From: Galeopsis tetrahit
Lineage: Eukaryota > Streptophyta > Magnoliopsida > Lamiales > Lamiaceae
Assembly (NCBI GenBank): GCA_963675135.1
Contig: OY776125.1
Location: 24,044,565 to 24,108,564 of the forward strand
Direction of reading: 5' to 3'
Length of the DNA stretch: 64,000 nt
The notes below the pieces were generated by a model. It saw nothing but the letters and a program-made list of their open reading frames with translations, was not told the DNA's origin and made no database searches. The position numbers and the translations under genes were made by a program. Shown in pieces: positions 34,388-44,559 of this stretch (its first letter is position 1; each line of letters opens with the position of its first letter).

Positions 34388-35314
34388 ATTCATAAAGGGC
34401 GCGGTTATACACACACCAACCTATTGAGGACACCCACCACACAAAATTTTCATCTTAAATGACACGTAAGATGTTCTTTATACTCTTTCTATAATTTTTA
34501 AAAATACGAAGATGAGTATACCCACCCATTTCATTTTGCTAGAATCATCCCCATCATTTTCATAGTCTTCAAGAAAATTCTTAACAAACACAAAATTAGA
34601 AAAAACGAGATGTTCGAGATTTTTTTTTCCGGACAAATCAACATTGTCCGAGAAAAAGAGTTGTTCGGGATTTTTTTTCGGACAAATCAACATTGCCCCA
34701 AAAAAAAAGAGTTGTTCGACATTTTTTTCGAACAAATCAACAATGTTCGAAAAAAAGGAGTTGTTCGAAAATTTTACCTTAACAAAATTAAGATGTTCGA
34801 AACTTTTTCACAAATAAACACATTTTGTCCGAAAAAAATTCCCCAACAACTATCATTTGTTCGAAAAAAAAAATCGAACATCTCAGATTTTGAAGAAAAT
34901 AGCAAAAAAATTGTTGCTTTTTACTCTAAACCCTAATCTACAAACCCTAAACCTTAATTAGATCAAAAAATTAATTATAGAAAATATCAGAAACTTCAAT
35001 CAAACACATAAAAATTACAGAAATCTAAAAATTTCTATAGTTCTGTGTTTTAAATTACAAAAATAATAGAAAACTTAAAAAAAATTACAAAATACTTACA
35101 GAAAAATATAAATTGAAAGAAGGCAGGGGGGCGCCGATGCGGAGAGGAAGAGAAGTGGTCGACGGCGTGCGTTTTACATTCTTTTTAGGATAATCCATCT
35201 TTACTATCAAACATGCCCTAAGGGTATATGTAACATTTTACATTCTTTTTAGAATTAAAAAAATGTCTGATGGGTATCCTCAATAGATCCGTGTGTGCGT
35301 ATAACCGTGGCCAC
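34388..35314. mobile_element. Non-autonomous element with ~40-bp inverted ends
   Basis: The left end ggcgcggttatacacacacc ... ctattgaggacaccca is mirrored on the right by gggtatcctcaatagatccg ... gcgtataaccgtggcc. About 0.93 kb, no transposase. A clear target duplication was not found, so the superfamily is open; long inverted ends suggest a Mutator-like or foldback element. Confidence 0.55.
34605..34885. repeat. Degenerate ~50-bp tandem units
   Basis: Four to five units of the form gagttgttcg, a T run, cggacaaatcaacat, tgtccg, an A run, start near 34605, 34660, 34710, 34757 and 34790. Each unit contains inverted words (ttgttcg and cgaacaa), so single units can fold back. They lie inside the inverted-repeat element 34388-35314. 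Confidence 0.65.
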
Positions 35315-35330
35315 GAGTTCGCTCATATAT

Positions 35331-36355
35331 TTTTAAAGGGTCTGAATATTTACACCTTCATTTTGGAGAGATTCACTCCCCCTTTTAATTTAATAATATA
35401 CTAATCATATAAAAAATAAAAAATATCCTCCACTAAAATGCATCATACTAGATGCACCCCATTACTGTACGCATCTCTATTGTTATTTTTTCACCTAACC
35501 GCCGACGACATTGTTTTCGGTGACCACCAAACCAAAAAATTCAGAAAAATTCCAAAGAATACTTTAAAAAATCACAATTTTTTTTTTATAAATTTCGACC
35601 AACCAGTGTCGACCATATACACTTCCATCGACAATAATTTATCGACGAAAATGTATATAGTCCATAATGATTGGTCAAAAAAAAATATCGGCAGCTTAAT
35701 GTCGACCAAATACACTATCTTCGACAAATTGTTGTCGACGAGAATGTATTTGGTAGACATTAAGTTGTCGAAAATATTAAAAAAAAAGAAGGTTTCTGCA
35801 GATTTTTTTTCTGCAGAAAACCCTAACAAAATATGCCACGAAATCAAGAGAGGGAAAGGGAGATCGGATGCACAAACCTGGAGTGGGGTGGCCGGCATCG
35901 GGTGGATGGGGCCGGGAAAAAATTAAAGAAAAAAAATGGTGGGGGAAAGGAAGGGGACGCGACAGTCGGAGCATTGGAGAGGCCTGGGGAATGGCAAGGG
36001 CGGGAGGGAGGGATAAAGGGTTTTTTTTTTTTTTTTTTTTTAACAGCAGCAACTTTGCTGCGTGAAGGAGAGGGAAAGAGGGGGTGGCGCAGGGGCAGGG
36101 GCAGCGGCAGCGCGGCGACGGCGGGCCGGCAGTAGGGTTCTTGAAAGAAGAAGAATTAAATAAGTTAGACAAAATTAGGGTTTGGGATAGGGTGCATCTA
36201 ATGGGTGAGGTGTGGGAAGTAAAAGACAATAAATGATAGACAGAACATTTATGATAATTAGGGGGTGTATCTATCTGAACCAAAAATTTGAGGGGTGCAT
36301 CAATTGGGGATGCATCAATAGAGGTGTAAATAGTTAGATCCATTTTTAAAATACT
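35331..36355. mobile_element. Possible foldback/Mutator-like element with GC-rich core
   Basis: The left side has gaatatttacacc and gatgcacccc; the right side, read inverted, has aactatttacacc and gatgcacccc, giving weak terminal symmetry. Two strong hairpins lie inside (35596-35676 and 35692-35766). From 35830 to 36130 the sequence turns sharply GC-rich, followed or broken by a T run (36019-36040). On minus, ccactccaggtttgtg near 35880 resembles a splice donor. A captured exon is possible but unproven. Confidence 0.35.
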
Positions 36356-37554
36356 CCATTTTTATCTTAATTAAATAAGAGAATCAAACATCGGGTAATT
36401 GAAGGCTTCAAAATGATAAGTCAGGAAAATACACTAAAATATCAAATTAATTCTCAAATAATATCTAATTAAAGTATAAAAGTATGCAATAATCCTCACT
36501 CATCATCAACCCCTATCAATTAATGTCTAAAACAATCCAAATGCCTTAAACTTTTTGAGAAATTATTTGGACAAGATCAAAAAAATTTGAAAAATTATCA
36601 CATTTAATTAGTGAAAACAACCAGTTACATGTTATATTTGACATTTACAAAATCACATTTATCATAACAAAATATATGCAATTAAGTTTTAGCAATAATA
36701 ATTTGATCAAATGATTTTTTAGTCACTTATGAACAAGAAATGTTTACGAGTTGAAAAAACTTAACTTACAAAGATGAACATAATAGTCCTTTCACAAGTC
36801 AGTTTTCCTAATCTTACAAAACAAGACTTAATCCAGCATACTGAATTTCATCAATAACTCAAGCATTGTCAAAGAAACAAACACTCAATTTAGCTTCGTA
36901 AAAAATAGTTGTTCTCAACAAATCATAACCATAAAAACTTTTAAGATGAAAAAATACAATACCACATTACATTGTCAATAGGAAATCATATTCAAAATCA
37001 TAGATGAATAAATACATTGGTGAGATTCTAAATAATCTCTGGAGCAAATAAAAAAACATGCAGTATGAAACAATGACCATTGTCATCTCAAGTTTGCAAA
37101 TCCATTGACATCAACTTGAGTTAAGTTCATCGCATAAATCCATCTTGTACGTCCACTTTTTATTTTTGGAACTTGACAAAAAAATGCTCCACAATCTCAA
37201 GTTAGAAGTCTATCATTCTGGAATCTATAATCCACAAGGATGAGATCCAGTTAGTAATACAGTACCAGAGACAATATGCTCAAAAAAAAAAAAAAATTGA
37301 ATTACCTTGTCCCTCTTGGACTTTAAGGGCATTAAAACATGAACAAAATTAGTTATAGCATTTAATCCAAAAATATTTTTTTTAATCTAATCTAATTTAA
37401 TTTAAAAAATCTGACGTGGGCATTCTTGATTATATTCAAAATAAAGATGTGACTATACGCAACCAACTGCGACTGCACATAAAATCATTTTAAGGGTAAT
37501 ATAGTAAAGAAATTGAAAAATGAGGATATTTTCTAAATAAAAATATGAAAGGGG
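36356..37554. other. Unassigned AT-rich intergenic sequence
   Basis: About 1.2 kb, AT-rich, with only short random ORFs. No repeat ends or RNA gene recognised. Confidence 0.5.
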
Positions 37555-38058
37555 CACTACAAAAAATACATCGATTAGAGACCGTAAAGGCAGTCTCAAC
37601 ACACGTTAGAGACTGATTTGGGACCGATTTATGGAGGTCCTTATTTCATAAGTACCTAATATTCAGGTCCACACCCTCGCACACACCTTTATTTACCCCC
37701 ACACCCACACCCACACCCACATCCACCCTCTTTATTTAATTGAGCACTTTATTTTGGGTGTCCAGAAATAGACACCCACCACTTTGACAAGTAATTGTCT
37801 TGTGTAAATTTTAAAAATAATTATATACATATGTAATTAATTTCTTTATTATATATGTTATAAATAATAAAATTTCAAAATCAACGTTAATTTAAGAAGT
37901 ACAAAATAATTTTCTCAAATAAAATAATCATTTTCACATATATTAATTGATAAAAATCATTGAATTAATGGTAAAAAATTTAAGGAATTACAACATATGT
38001 ATATAATATAAATATTGCTATATTACTATATTCAAAGAATAAATATTATTTACTATTT

Positions 38059-38097
<39 letters not shown>

Positions 38098-39564
38098 CGT
38101 ACACATCTTAATTTACCCAAATACAACCTTAATTTACCCAACGAGCTAGCCATTGCGTCAATTTTATGTTAAGTGTTCATCAATTTGGATTCAGGTGTTT
38201 TAGGCCTAATGCTCTAACACACATTTCATGAGGAGTATTTTCTGCGTATTAAATATAAATTAAAATATATAGGAATCAATAATTATTATATCAACGAAGG
38301 AAAGATCGGCAGTATCTTGAAACCATAGGAGACTAAGAATAAGAATCGAGAATAGGGTTGTAGAATGTACGAGTGAATTGAGTTATATTAATTTATTTAC
38401 TCTTATATTTAATTAATGTAAAAATCAAATATATCTTCTATATATATATATTTACTGACATTTAAATTCGTACATTTTAATACGTATCAAATGTCCTCCT
38501 TATTCCCAACATGCTATGGTGCCATTTAATAATTTTTTAAAGTTTTTAAATATATTTATAAAATACTTGTAAATAATTTTGCAATTCTATCATTCATAAA
38601 TGAGTTAGTATAAATATAATTTATATCATCTATAGAGAAAATGAGTTATTACAAATAGAAGAATCATTACTAATTGTAAAAGGATGTAAAAGTTATGTTG
38701 AATTTGGGAGGGTGACAAATTAAGACTATATGAAAATAAAATTATCAACGAACACTTCATAAATTAATTAATATGAGAAAAGTTATGTTGAATTTGGTCA
38801 TAGTTTAAATGACAATGAATTTTAATATATAATCAGTTAAATGAGCATGACAATTACGCAACCATTTGGGATTACACTGTTAGCTTGAGTGCTATTCTAT
38901 GACAGTCCATATAAAAGGAGAATGTTCTTGTGAAAAAATATAAGATGAGAAGCAAGTTTCTTAATTTTTGCAATAAGATGAAAAACATAAGATTGGCGAC
39001 ACAACTAGAGGCGGCGGAGGAGTTCAGTACACGAGAGGTCGCGGCGGAGTTTAGAAAAAGAATTCTCAAAACAGTCTTAAAATGGGCGGACAAAATTGAC
39101 GGTTAATTAAAATTTTAGGATTCAATTTTTTTTATACCAATTAAAAACTTAATTTTCGGTCTCCAATTAAAATTCAAAATCAGAGTTTGAATTTCAGTTT
39201 AGAGACTGAAATTTGGTGGCTAAGCGGTCTGAAAAACATAATATTAAAGACCGAACTAAAAATAGTCTCTAAACGAGCTGTCAAAAATTGTTGTCAATTA
39301 AAATTTTTAGGATTCAGAATTTTTGATACCAATTAAAGACTGAATTGTCGATCTCTAAACAAAATTCAAAATTATAATTTTAATTTCGGGTTAGAGACTG
39401 AAATTCGGTGGCTAAGCGGTCTGAAAACATAATATTAAATACCGAATTGAAAACAGTCTCAAAACTCGATTTTTTTTCGGATTGGTCTCAAATCAGTCTC
39501 TATTTGAGACTGATTTATGTCGGTCTCAAAATTTTGGTCTCTAATCAAAGCATTTTTTGTAGTG
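37555..39564. mobile_element. Non-autonomous CACTA transposon
   Basis: Ends CACTACAAAAAATACATCGA and, inverted on the right, cactacaaaaaatgctttga, flanked by the 3-bp duplication ggg (37552-37554 and 39565-39567). Subterminal words agagactgattt and gagaccg are repeated at both ends in opposite orientation, as in CACTA elements where they bind the transposase. It is 2,010 bp and has no transposase ORF. A TA run lies at about 38064-38091 and a cccacac low-complexity patch near 37680-37725. Confidence 0.88.
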
Positions 39565-39656
39565 GGGATAATTCCAATTTATAGGATTAAATGGTGCATA
39601 TTATTCCCCCCACCTCCCACCTAGGTCTGAAAATCAAACCAACATATTCGATACTC

Positions 39657-39728
39657 GATTCAAGATCGTTTAATAAAAGCTCATTTAAGCTAGATTCAAG
39701 ATCGTTTAATAAAAGCTCATCTAAACTC
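39657..39728 (+). repeat. Two 36-bp tandem units
   Basis: gattcaagatcgtttaataa followed by aagctcat begins at 39657 and again at 39693, a direct duplication with a 36-bp period. Confidence 0.75.
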
Positions 39729-39964
39729 GATTCGACATAAATATCAAGCTTGAATATGTATTTATGTTCGGTACAGTCTAAAGACCGGCTCGAGCTCGAT
39801 AAGTAAAAAAGATAAATCAGTACACCAAGGTTCGAGTCCCATGAAGACCGAATATTCAGCCAAATTATGCACAGGCCCTCGCGGGCTTGGAGCGGGCCTA
39901 GCCTTGTTCCAGGCCGGGCTGGGACAGCCCGTTGGCTTGGGCCCGGGTCCAAATTACTTTTTTT

Positions 39965-40202
39965 TTTTGAATTTGGTTAACCGACGGAATATTCCGTCGG
40001 TAATTAAAATATTAAAAAAAAAATTCCATCAGTAATTAAAAATAAAATAAAAGTTATGTCGGTAATACTGATGGAATGAAAAATTCCGTCTGTAAAAATT
40101 ACCGATGAGGTTTTCACCGACCGAATTTTTCCGTCGGTATTTCGTCGGAAAGCATTGTTTCCGATCGAATTTTCGTCGGTAAAACGCGACTTTTTTGAAG
40201 TG
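39965..40202. mobile_element. CACTA-like right end, truncated
   Basis: Subterminal words ccgtcggtaa and ttccgtcggt repeat in both orientations and the block ends acttttttgaagtg, close to the CACTA terminus. No matching left end was found; the sequence to the left is a GC-rich patch (39880-39950) of unclear origin. Confidence 0.5.
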
Positions 40203-40380
40203 TGAATATAAATTAGTTTATGTATAAAGTAGATAAGTTCGGGGTATAATGAGATATTGTGGGGTTTATTTATAGATAAAATGATTGTTTATAAATAAAG
40301 TCAATGATAATTTGAGTAAATAAGTGATGATTGAAGGGTGGAGATAAAGTAGTGTGAATAGTAAATTTTCCAATTAAAGA
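40203..40380 (-). mobile_element. Remnant of MITE family A, inverted
   Basis: Read inverted, it has the family A word order (caaccttcaatcatcacttat-like, then ctcaaattatcattgac, then caatcattttatct), as at 24082 and 54957. The ends are eroded. Confidence 0.5.
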
Positions 40381-40649
40381 ATACGAATAATGAAATTGAA
40401 CCACTCAAAAAATAAAGTGAGAATTATAAAATTCAACTGAGCGAATATTAAACTATTTGAGTTTGAATATATATACGTGCAAAGCACGTTTGGGTAGATT
40501 ACCATTTACCAATTAAAATAATCAACAATTTGATGATCATTAATTGGATATTGGAGATTTGATTCCATTTCTTAAAATACAAGTGTGAACTACAGGTCAT
40601 GCAATTAAGACTGACATGTGGTTTTCAAATATATAGCTAGCGGTTTATA

Positions 40650-40901
40650 CTCCATTCGTCCGTCTATAAACTTCCTATTTTACCATTTTAGTTCGTCCGT
40701 CTATAAGTCTTAATTTCATATCCTTTTTAATAAATATTTTTAATTTTTAATTTTTATACTTCACTTTATCTTTTACTTTTTCTCTCTATCTCTCTCCCTC
40801 ATTCAATCACATCATTTGTACTATATTTATTAATTAATCACTTTTCTTAATTAATCTCGGTGCCAAAAAGTAATGGAAATCTAATAGACGAACTGGCGGA
40901 G
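40650..40901. mobile_element. Stowaway-type MITE (family C)
   Basis: Left end CTCCATTCGTCCGTCTATAA, right end inverted ctccgccagttcgtctatta, with TA on both sides (40648-40649 and 40902-40903). 252 bp, non-coding. Its internal sequence differs from families A and B. Confidence 0.75.
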
Positions 40902-41215
40902 TAATTAACAAAAATATAACTTAGTAGTATTTTTTATTTGTAGTGCACGATTATTGATAATTACAAAGTCCACTTTATGGGAGAGTATGATAATTCATGA
41001 TTGACGATAAGTAAACTTCCTTTATTGGTAATGGCAAAGTCAACTATAGCACGGTCCTTTCATAAATGGACGGTGCCGAATACTAAGCAATAAAATTAAA
41101 AAAAAAAAAACCCAAAACAATATATAAAAATAATATATATGTATATTAAACTATTAATCAAATTAAAATATAGGTAGTAGGAAGCATGTTTGGGTAGTGT
41201 AATAGTTAAGATAAT

Positions 41216-41761
41216 TGAAAGAATTCCGTCTCATCTAAAAATTCGAACTTGTAGAGAGGGTGCCCTCACTCGTGGGCCGGATTAACACCTCTTACCCTTT
41301 TTGGGGAGGAGGCCCATCGAGTGGACAATTTAAATGGGTGGAGTGCTTTCAAAAGGAATCGAACCCAGTCAAACATTTAAATGGGACACTCCCCCTCACT
41401 CGTGGGCCGAATTAACACCTCTTACCCTTTTTGGGGAGGAGGCCCATCGAGTGGACAATTTAAATGGGTGGAGTGCTTTCAACAGGAATCGAACCCAGGC
41501 AAACATTTAAATGGGGGACAACTTAAATGGGTGGAGTGCTTTCAACAGGAATCGAACCCAGGCAAACATTTAAATGGGTGGAGTGCTTTCAACATGAATC
41601 GAACCCATGGGTGGAGTGCTTTCAACAGGAATGGAGTGCTTTCAACAGGAATCGAACCCATGGGTGGAGTGCTTTCAACAGGAATCGAACCCAGGTCGTT
41701 TGCTTGATACCATGAAAGAATTCCGTCCCATCTAAAAGTTCGAATTTATAGAGAGGGTGGA
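41216..41761 (-). repeat. Tandem array with B-box-like sites (SINE-derived?)
   Basis: Two 130-bp units start at 41265 and 41395 (ctcactcgtgggccg), then shorter units of 33-63 bp carrying gggtggagtgctttcaacag repeat at 41466, 41529, 41576, 41609 and 41661. On minus most units contain gggttcgattcc, the consensus of an RNA polymerase III B box. The array is bracketed by near-identical 48-bp direct repeats (41216-41263 and 41711-41758, aaagaattccgtc...). This suggests a tRNA-derived SINE head amplified in place. No A box of full quality was recognised. Confidence 0.6.
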
Positions 41762-41975
41762 AATTAAATATTCTTGTATATTAATTCTTGTATATTAATT
41801 CCTAACAATAATGAAGGATGAAGATTTGATTCCATTTTCTTTAAATGAAATTAATATTATATGGTGACATGTGTAGGGTTGACACAGCTAGCCAGCTAGC
41901 TAGTTTATAATTAACAATAATTAAAAAAAATATATATATTGAAATATTAGTGCTTAAATTAAGCATGCATATATC

Positions 41976-42056
41976 AACTGTTATATATAAATGACAATAA
42001 CCTACACCCATAACATTGATCAATTAATAATTTATAAGTTTTGATCGATAGGTAGC
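41976..42056 (+). promoter_or_regulatory. Core promoter of the small peptide gene
   Basis: A ttatatataaat word near 41981-41992 lies about 70 bp before the ATG, with an AT-rich leader between. This spacing suits a plant TATA box and a short 5' UTR. Confidence 0.35.
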
Positions 42057-42303
42057 ATGGGAAATAATGGTAAAGTAATTATGCAGTTGGTTGTTATTGC
42101 GTTTTTGTTGGTTTCAGCTGCTTCAGGTATATGTTGTTAATTTGTTGGTTACATTAATATTTAATTAAAGAAAATTTATATATACTCTATTTATGAAATT
42201 ATTAATTGAGAAATAAAATATATATGTAGTTATGGTTGAAGGTGGGAGAAGAAGTTTACTGCAGCAGCAGCAGCATTATTGGAGTGAATTTACAAACATG
42301 TAG
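42057..42303 (+). CDS. Candidate secreted small peptide, two exons
   Basis: Exon 1 is 42057-42126, the intron 42127-42229 (GT...AG, 103 bp, very AT-rich) and exon 2 42230-42303, ending in TAG. The start context gtagcATGG is favourable. The product is 47 residues. Residues 10-23 form a hydrophobic core (QLVVIAFLLVSAAS) typical of a secretory signal peptide, followed by a short basic and Gln-rich tail (GGRRSLLQQQQHYW) that ends SEFTNM. There is no cysteine, so it is not a defensin-like peptide. Without splicing the frame would stop six codons into the intron. No mobile element ORF overlaps it. I do not recognise the family; plants encode many secreted peptide hormones of similar design. It could also be a fragment of a longer gene. 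Confidence 0.45.
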
Positions 42304-42654
42304 CAGAAATAAAATACTAATTTTTTTTATTTACGTCTCACAATTTTTACGTCATTTTTTTATTCTACAAATTGTAAATAGTGACTTGTAATTTTTTTTA
42401 AAATCCTCATAGTCATTGTTTTTCCACGCTATACAAGTCAAGCTCGGTCACATTCTAATTTCCATCAGTTATCCACAATTTTGATGTGTACGTGACAAAA
42501 GTGTGAACGAAATGATATCGCTTTAGTGTCTTCAACAAAAAATGGACGCGAATTAATCAAGTTACAAAATTATGGGACGTAAATTAATTTTTATTTTTAT
42601 TTTTTGGGAAGTTTTTTAAAAAGGTGAAAATTACATACCGTAAATAATTTTGTT

Positions 42655-42975
42655 TTTCTCCTAAAATTGATACCTGTAGGACTAAAATTGAGAAAATTCA
42701 TGTTACATGACTAAAGTTGATACCTTCAGAACTACAATTGAGAAAGTGTAAAGTTATAGGACTAAAGTTGGACTCAGCCTAAATTACAGGACTAAAATCA
42801 ATATTTTCTCGAATTTTAATGTAAAGTTAAGGGACTAACATTGAAAAAGTGCAAAGTTACAAGACTAAAATTAAACTCTACCTGAATTATAGGACTAAAA
42901 TTGAAAAAGTGCAAAATTATAGAACTAAAGTTGAACTCGTCCTAAGTTACATAACTAAAATTGATATTTTTTTCT
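42655..42975 (+). repeat. Interspersed actaaaattga repeats
   Basis: The word actaaaattga or actaaagttga recurs about ten times at 25-40 bp spacing, separated by gtgcaaagttacaag-type and gaactcgtcctaa-type phrases. Non-coding; probably a decayed tandem array from a transposon interior. Confidence 0.6.
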
Positions 42976-43321
42976 CGGGGTAATTATGGTATTTCATGGG
43001 GATGAACTCAAAATTGAGATGTGAAGACATAATAAAAGGGCGAAATTTAACAGTGGCCTTGGAGAGAGAGTTTGGGAAGTAGCTCGTGTGCGCCCATGGA
43101 GAAGATGTAACTTTGATGGCAACCAAAATTACTGTTGTTATGAAATTTGCACAAAGCTATTCTAAATCCAAATGATAAAACAAGATACTCAAGACGCAAT
43201 GAAATGAAATGAACAAGTAAGAACATATACAGGATTTTACGTGGTTCGATCCAATATCTCTACATCCACGGAGGATAGAGGTTCTCTTCACTAAACTTGA
43301 ACAAGTGTTACAGATTACAAG

Positions 43322-44222
43322 CACTACAAGAAAACTACAATTTAGCCGTGAAAAAATTTATCGCTAATTCTAATATTTTCGTCGCTAACGTTAGTTAGCG
43401 ATTAACGTTAGCGACGAAATAATTTTGTCGCGGGATTTGTTGCTATATGCCCGTCTCTAACGTGTTTGCGATAAAAAAATTAATTTTATCGCAAATGTTT
43501 GCGATGAAAATTTGAGTTTCATCGCAAAATATTAGCGACGAAAATTTGAGTTTCATCTCAAAATATTAGCGACAAAAATATAAGTTTCATCGCAAAATAT
43601 TAGCGACGAAAATATGAGTTTGATCGCAAAATATTTGCGAGGAAAATCAAACATTTGTCGCAAACACGTTAGCGACGGGTGTATAGCAAAAAATCCCGCG
43701 ACGACATTATTTCATCGCTAACAAACATTAGCGACGGAAATATTAGAATTAGCGACAAATTTTTTCGTGTCTAAAATAGAAGCTCCTTACTTCGTGGCTA
43801 ATTTTTTTGCGACAAATATTTTAATTTCGTTGCAAATGTTAGTGATGAAACCCATATTTTTGTCGCTAATATTTGGCTATGGATATCCGATTTACGAATC
43901 GTTGTCTTAATCCACTTCCACACTCGACCAACCCAACCCGCACCCACACCCGACCCGCCCTAACCCGTACCCAACCCAACCCAATCGTTCTCTAAACCCA
44001 CATCCTCACTCGACCAACCCAGTCGGACCCGCCCCAACCGAACCGCACCAACCCAACCCGACCCGACACACACCCACATACCCCCTCCCCCATTTTATTT
44101 AAATGACTATTTATTTGGTCTTCGTGGGAATTGATCCCAGGTGGATGGGCGCCCATAACTGGGCGCCGACCACTCGGGCATACAACTCTTTGATTCAGTT
44201 TTTAATATTAATTATATATTCA
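43322..44222 (+). mobile_element. Truncated CACTA copy
   Basis: Begins CACTACAAGAAAAC and matches the left ~900 bp of the element at 61237: the same tcgctaa/ttagcga subterminal repeats, the same CCAACCC-rich patch (43925-44080) and the same phrase ggaattgatccc ... gggcgcc. It stops at about 44222, so the right half with the 152-bp array is missing. Confidence 0.8.
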
Positions 44223-44559
44223 CAAAGAAACTTGCTAACTTACTCAAGTTTTTAATTCACAAAGAATATCACACATCTTTCTCACATTATGCACTAAGGA
44301 TTGTATTTATAGAGATACAATGCCCATATGAAATGCCACAAACTAACTAACTACCTAACAAAAATAACCGCTAAAAACTAACCTTGGAATAACTGAATCA
44401 GCAGACTTGACTCAGTTGATTGCCTATCATCTGACTTGGCTAAGACGACTTTAACCCAACACAACTGATACAGATCAGTTGACATATACTCAGTAGAGTT
44501 GTCCTTACACTACCAGATGGGTTGCTCCAAGACCATATGACTTAGCCTTATGATTCATG

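Noticed and set aside
34924..34956. Telomere-like aaaccctaa words
   Set aside because: Only two or three imperfect copies with other bases between them; compatible with chance or a telo-box and not an interstitial telomere.
35833..36135. Gly/Arg-rich open frames on plus
   Set aside because: Low-complexity translation of a GC-rich block that includes a 22-T run; no domain or homologue recognised.
38872..39093. 73-residue minus ORF inside the 37555 CACTA element
   Set aside because: No match to CACTA transposase or other families; unremarkable composition and no conserved start context.
39826..39845. tRNA-like word ggttcgagtccc
   Set aside because: It looks like a T-arm, but there is no acceptor stem, D-arm or anticodon arm at the right distances.
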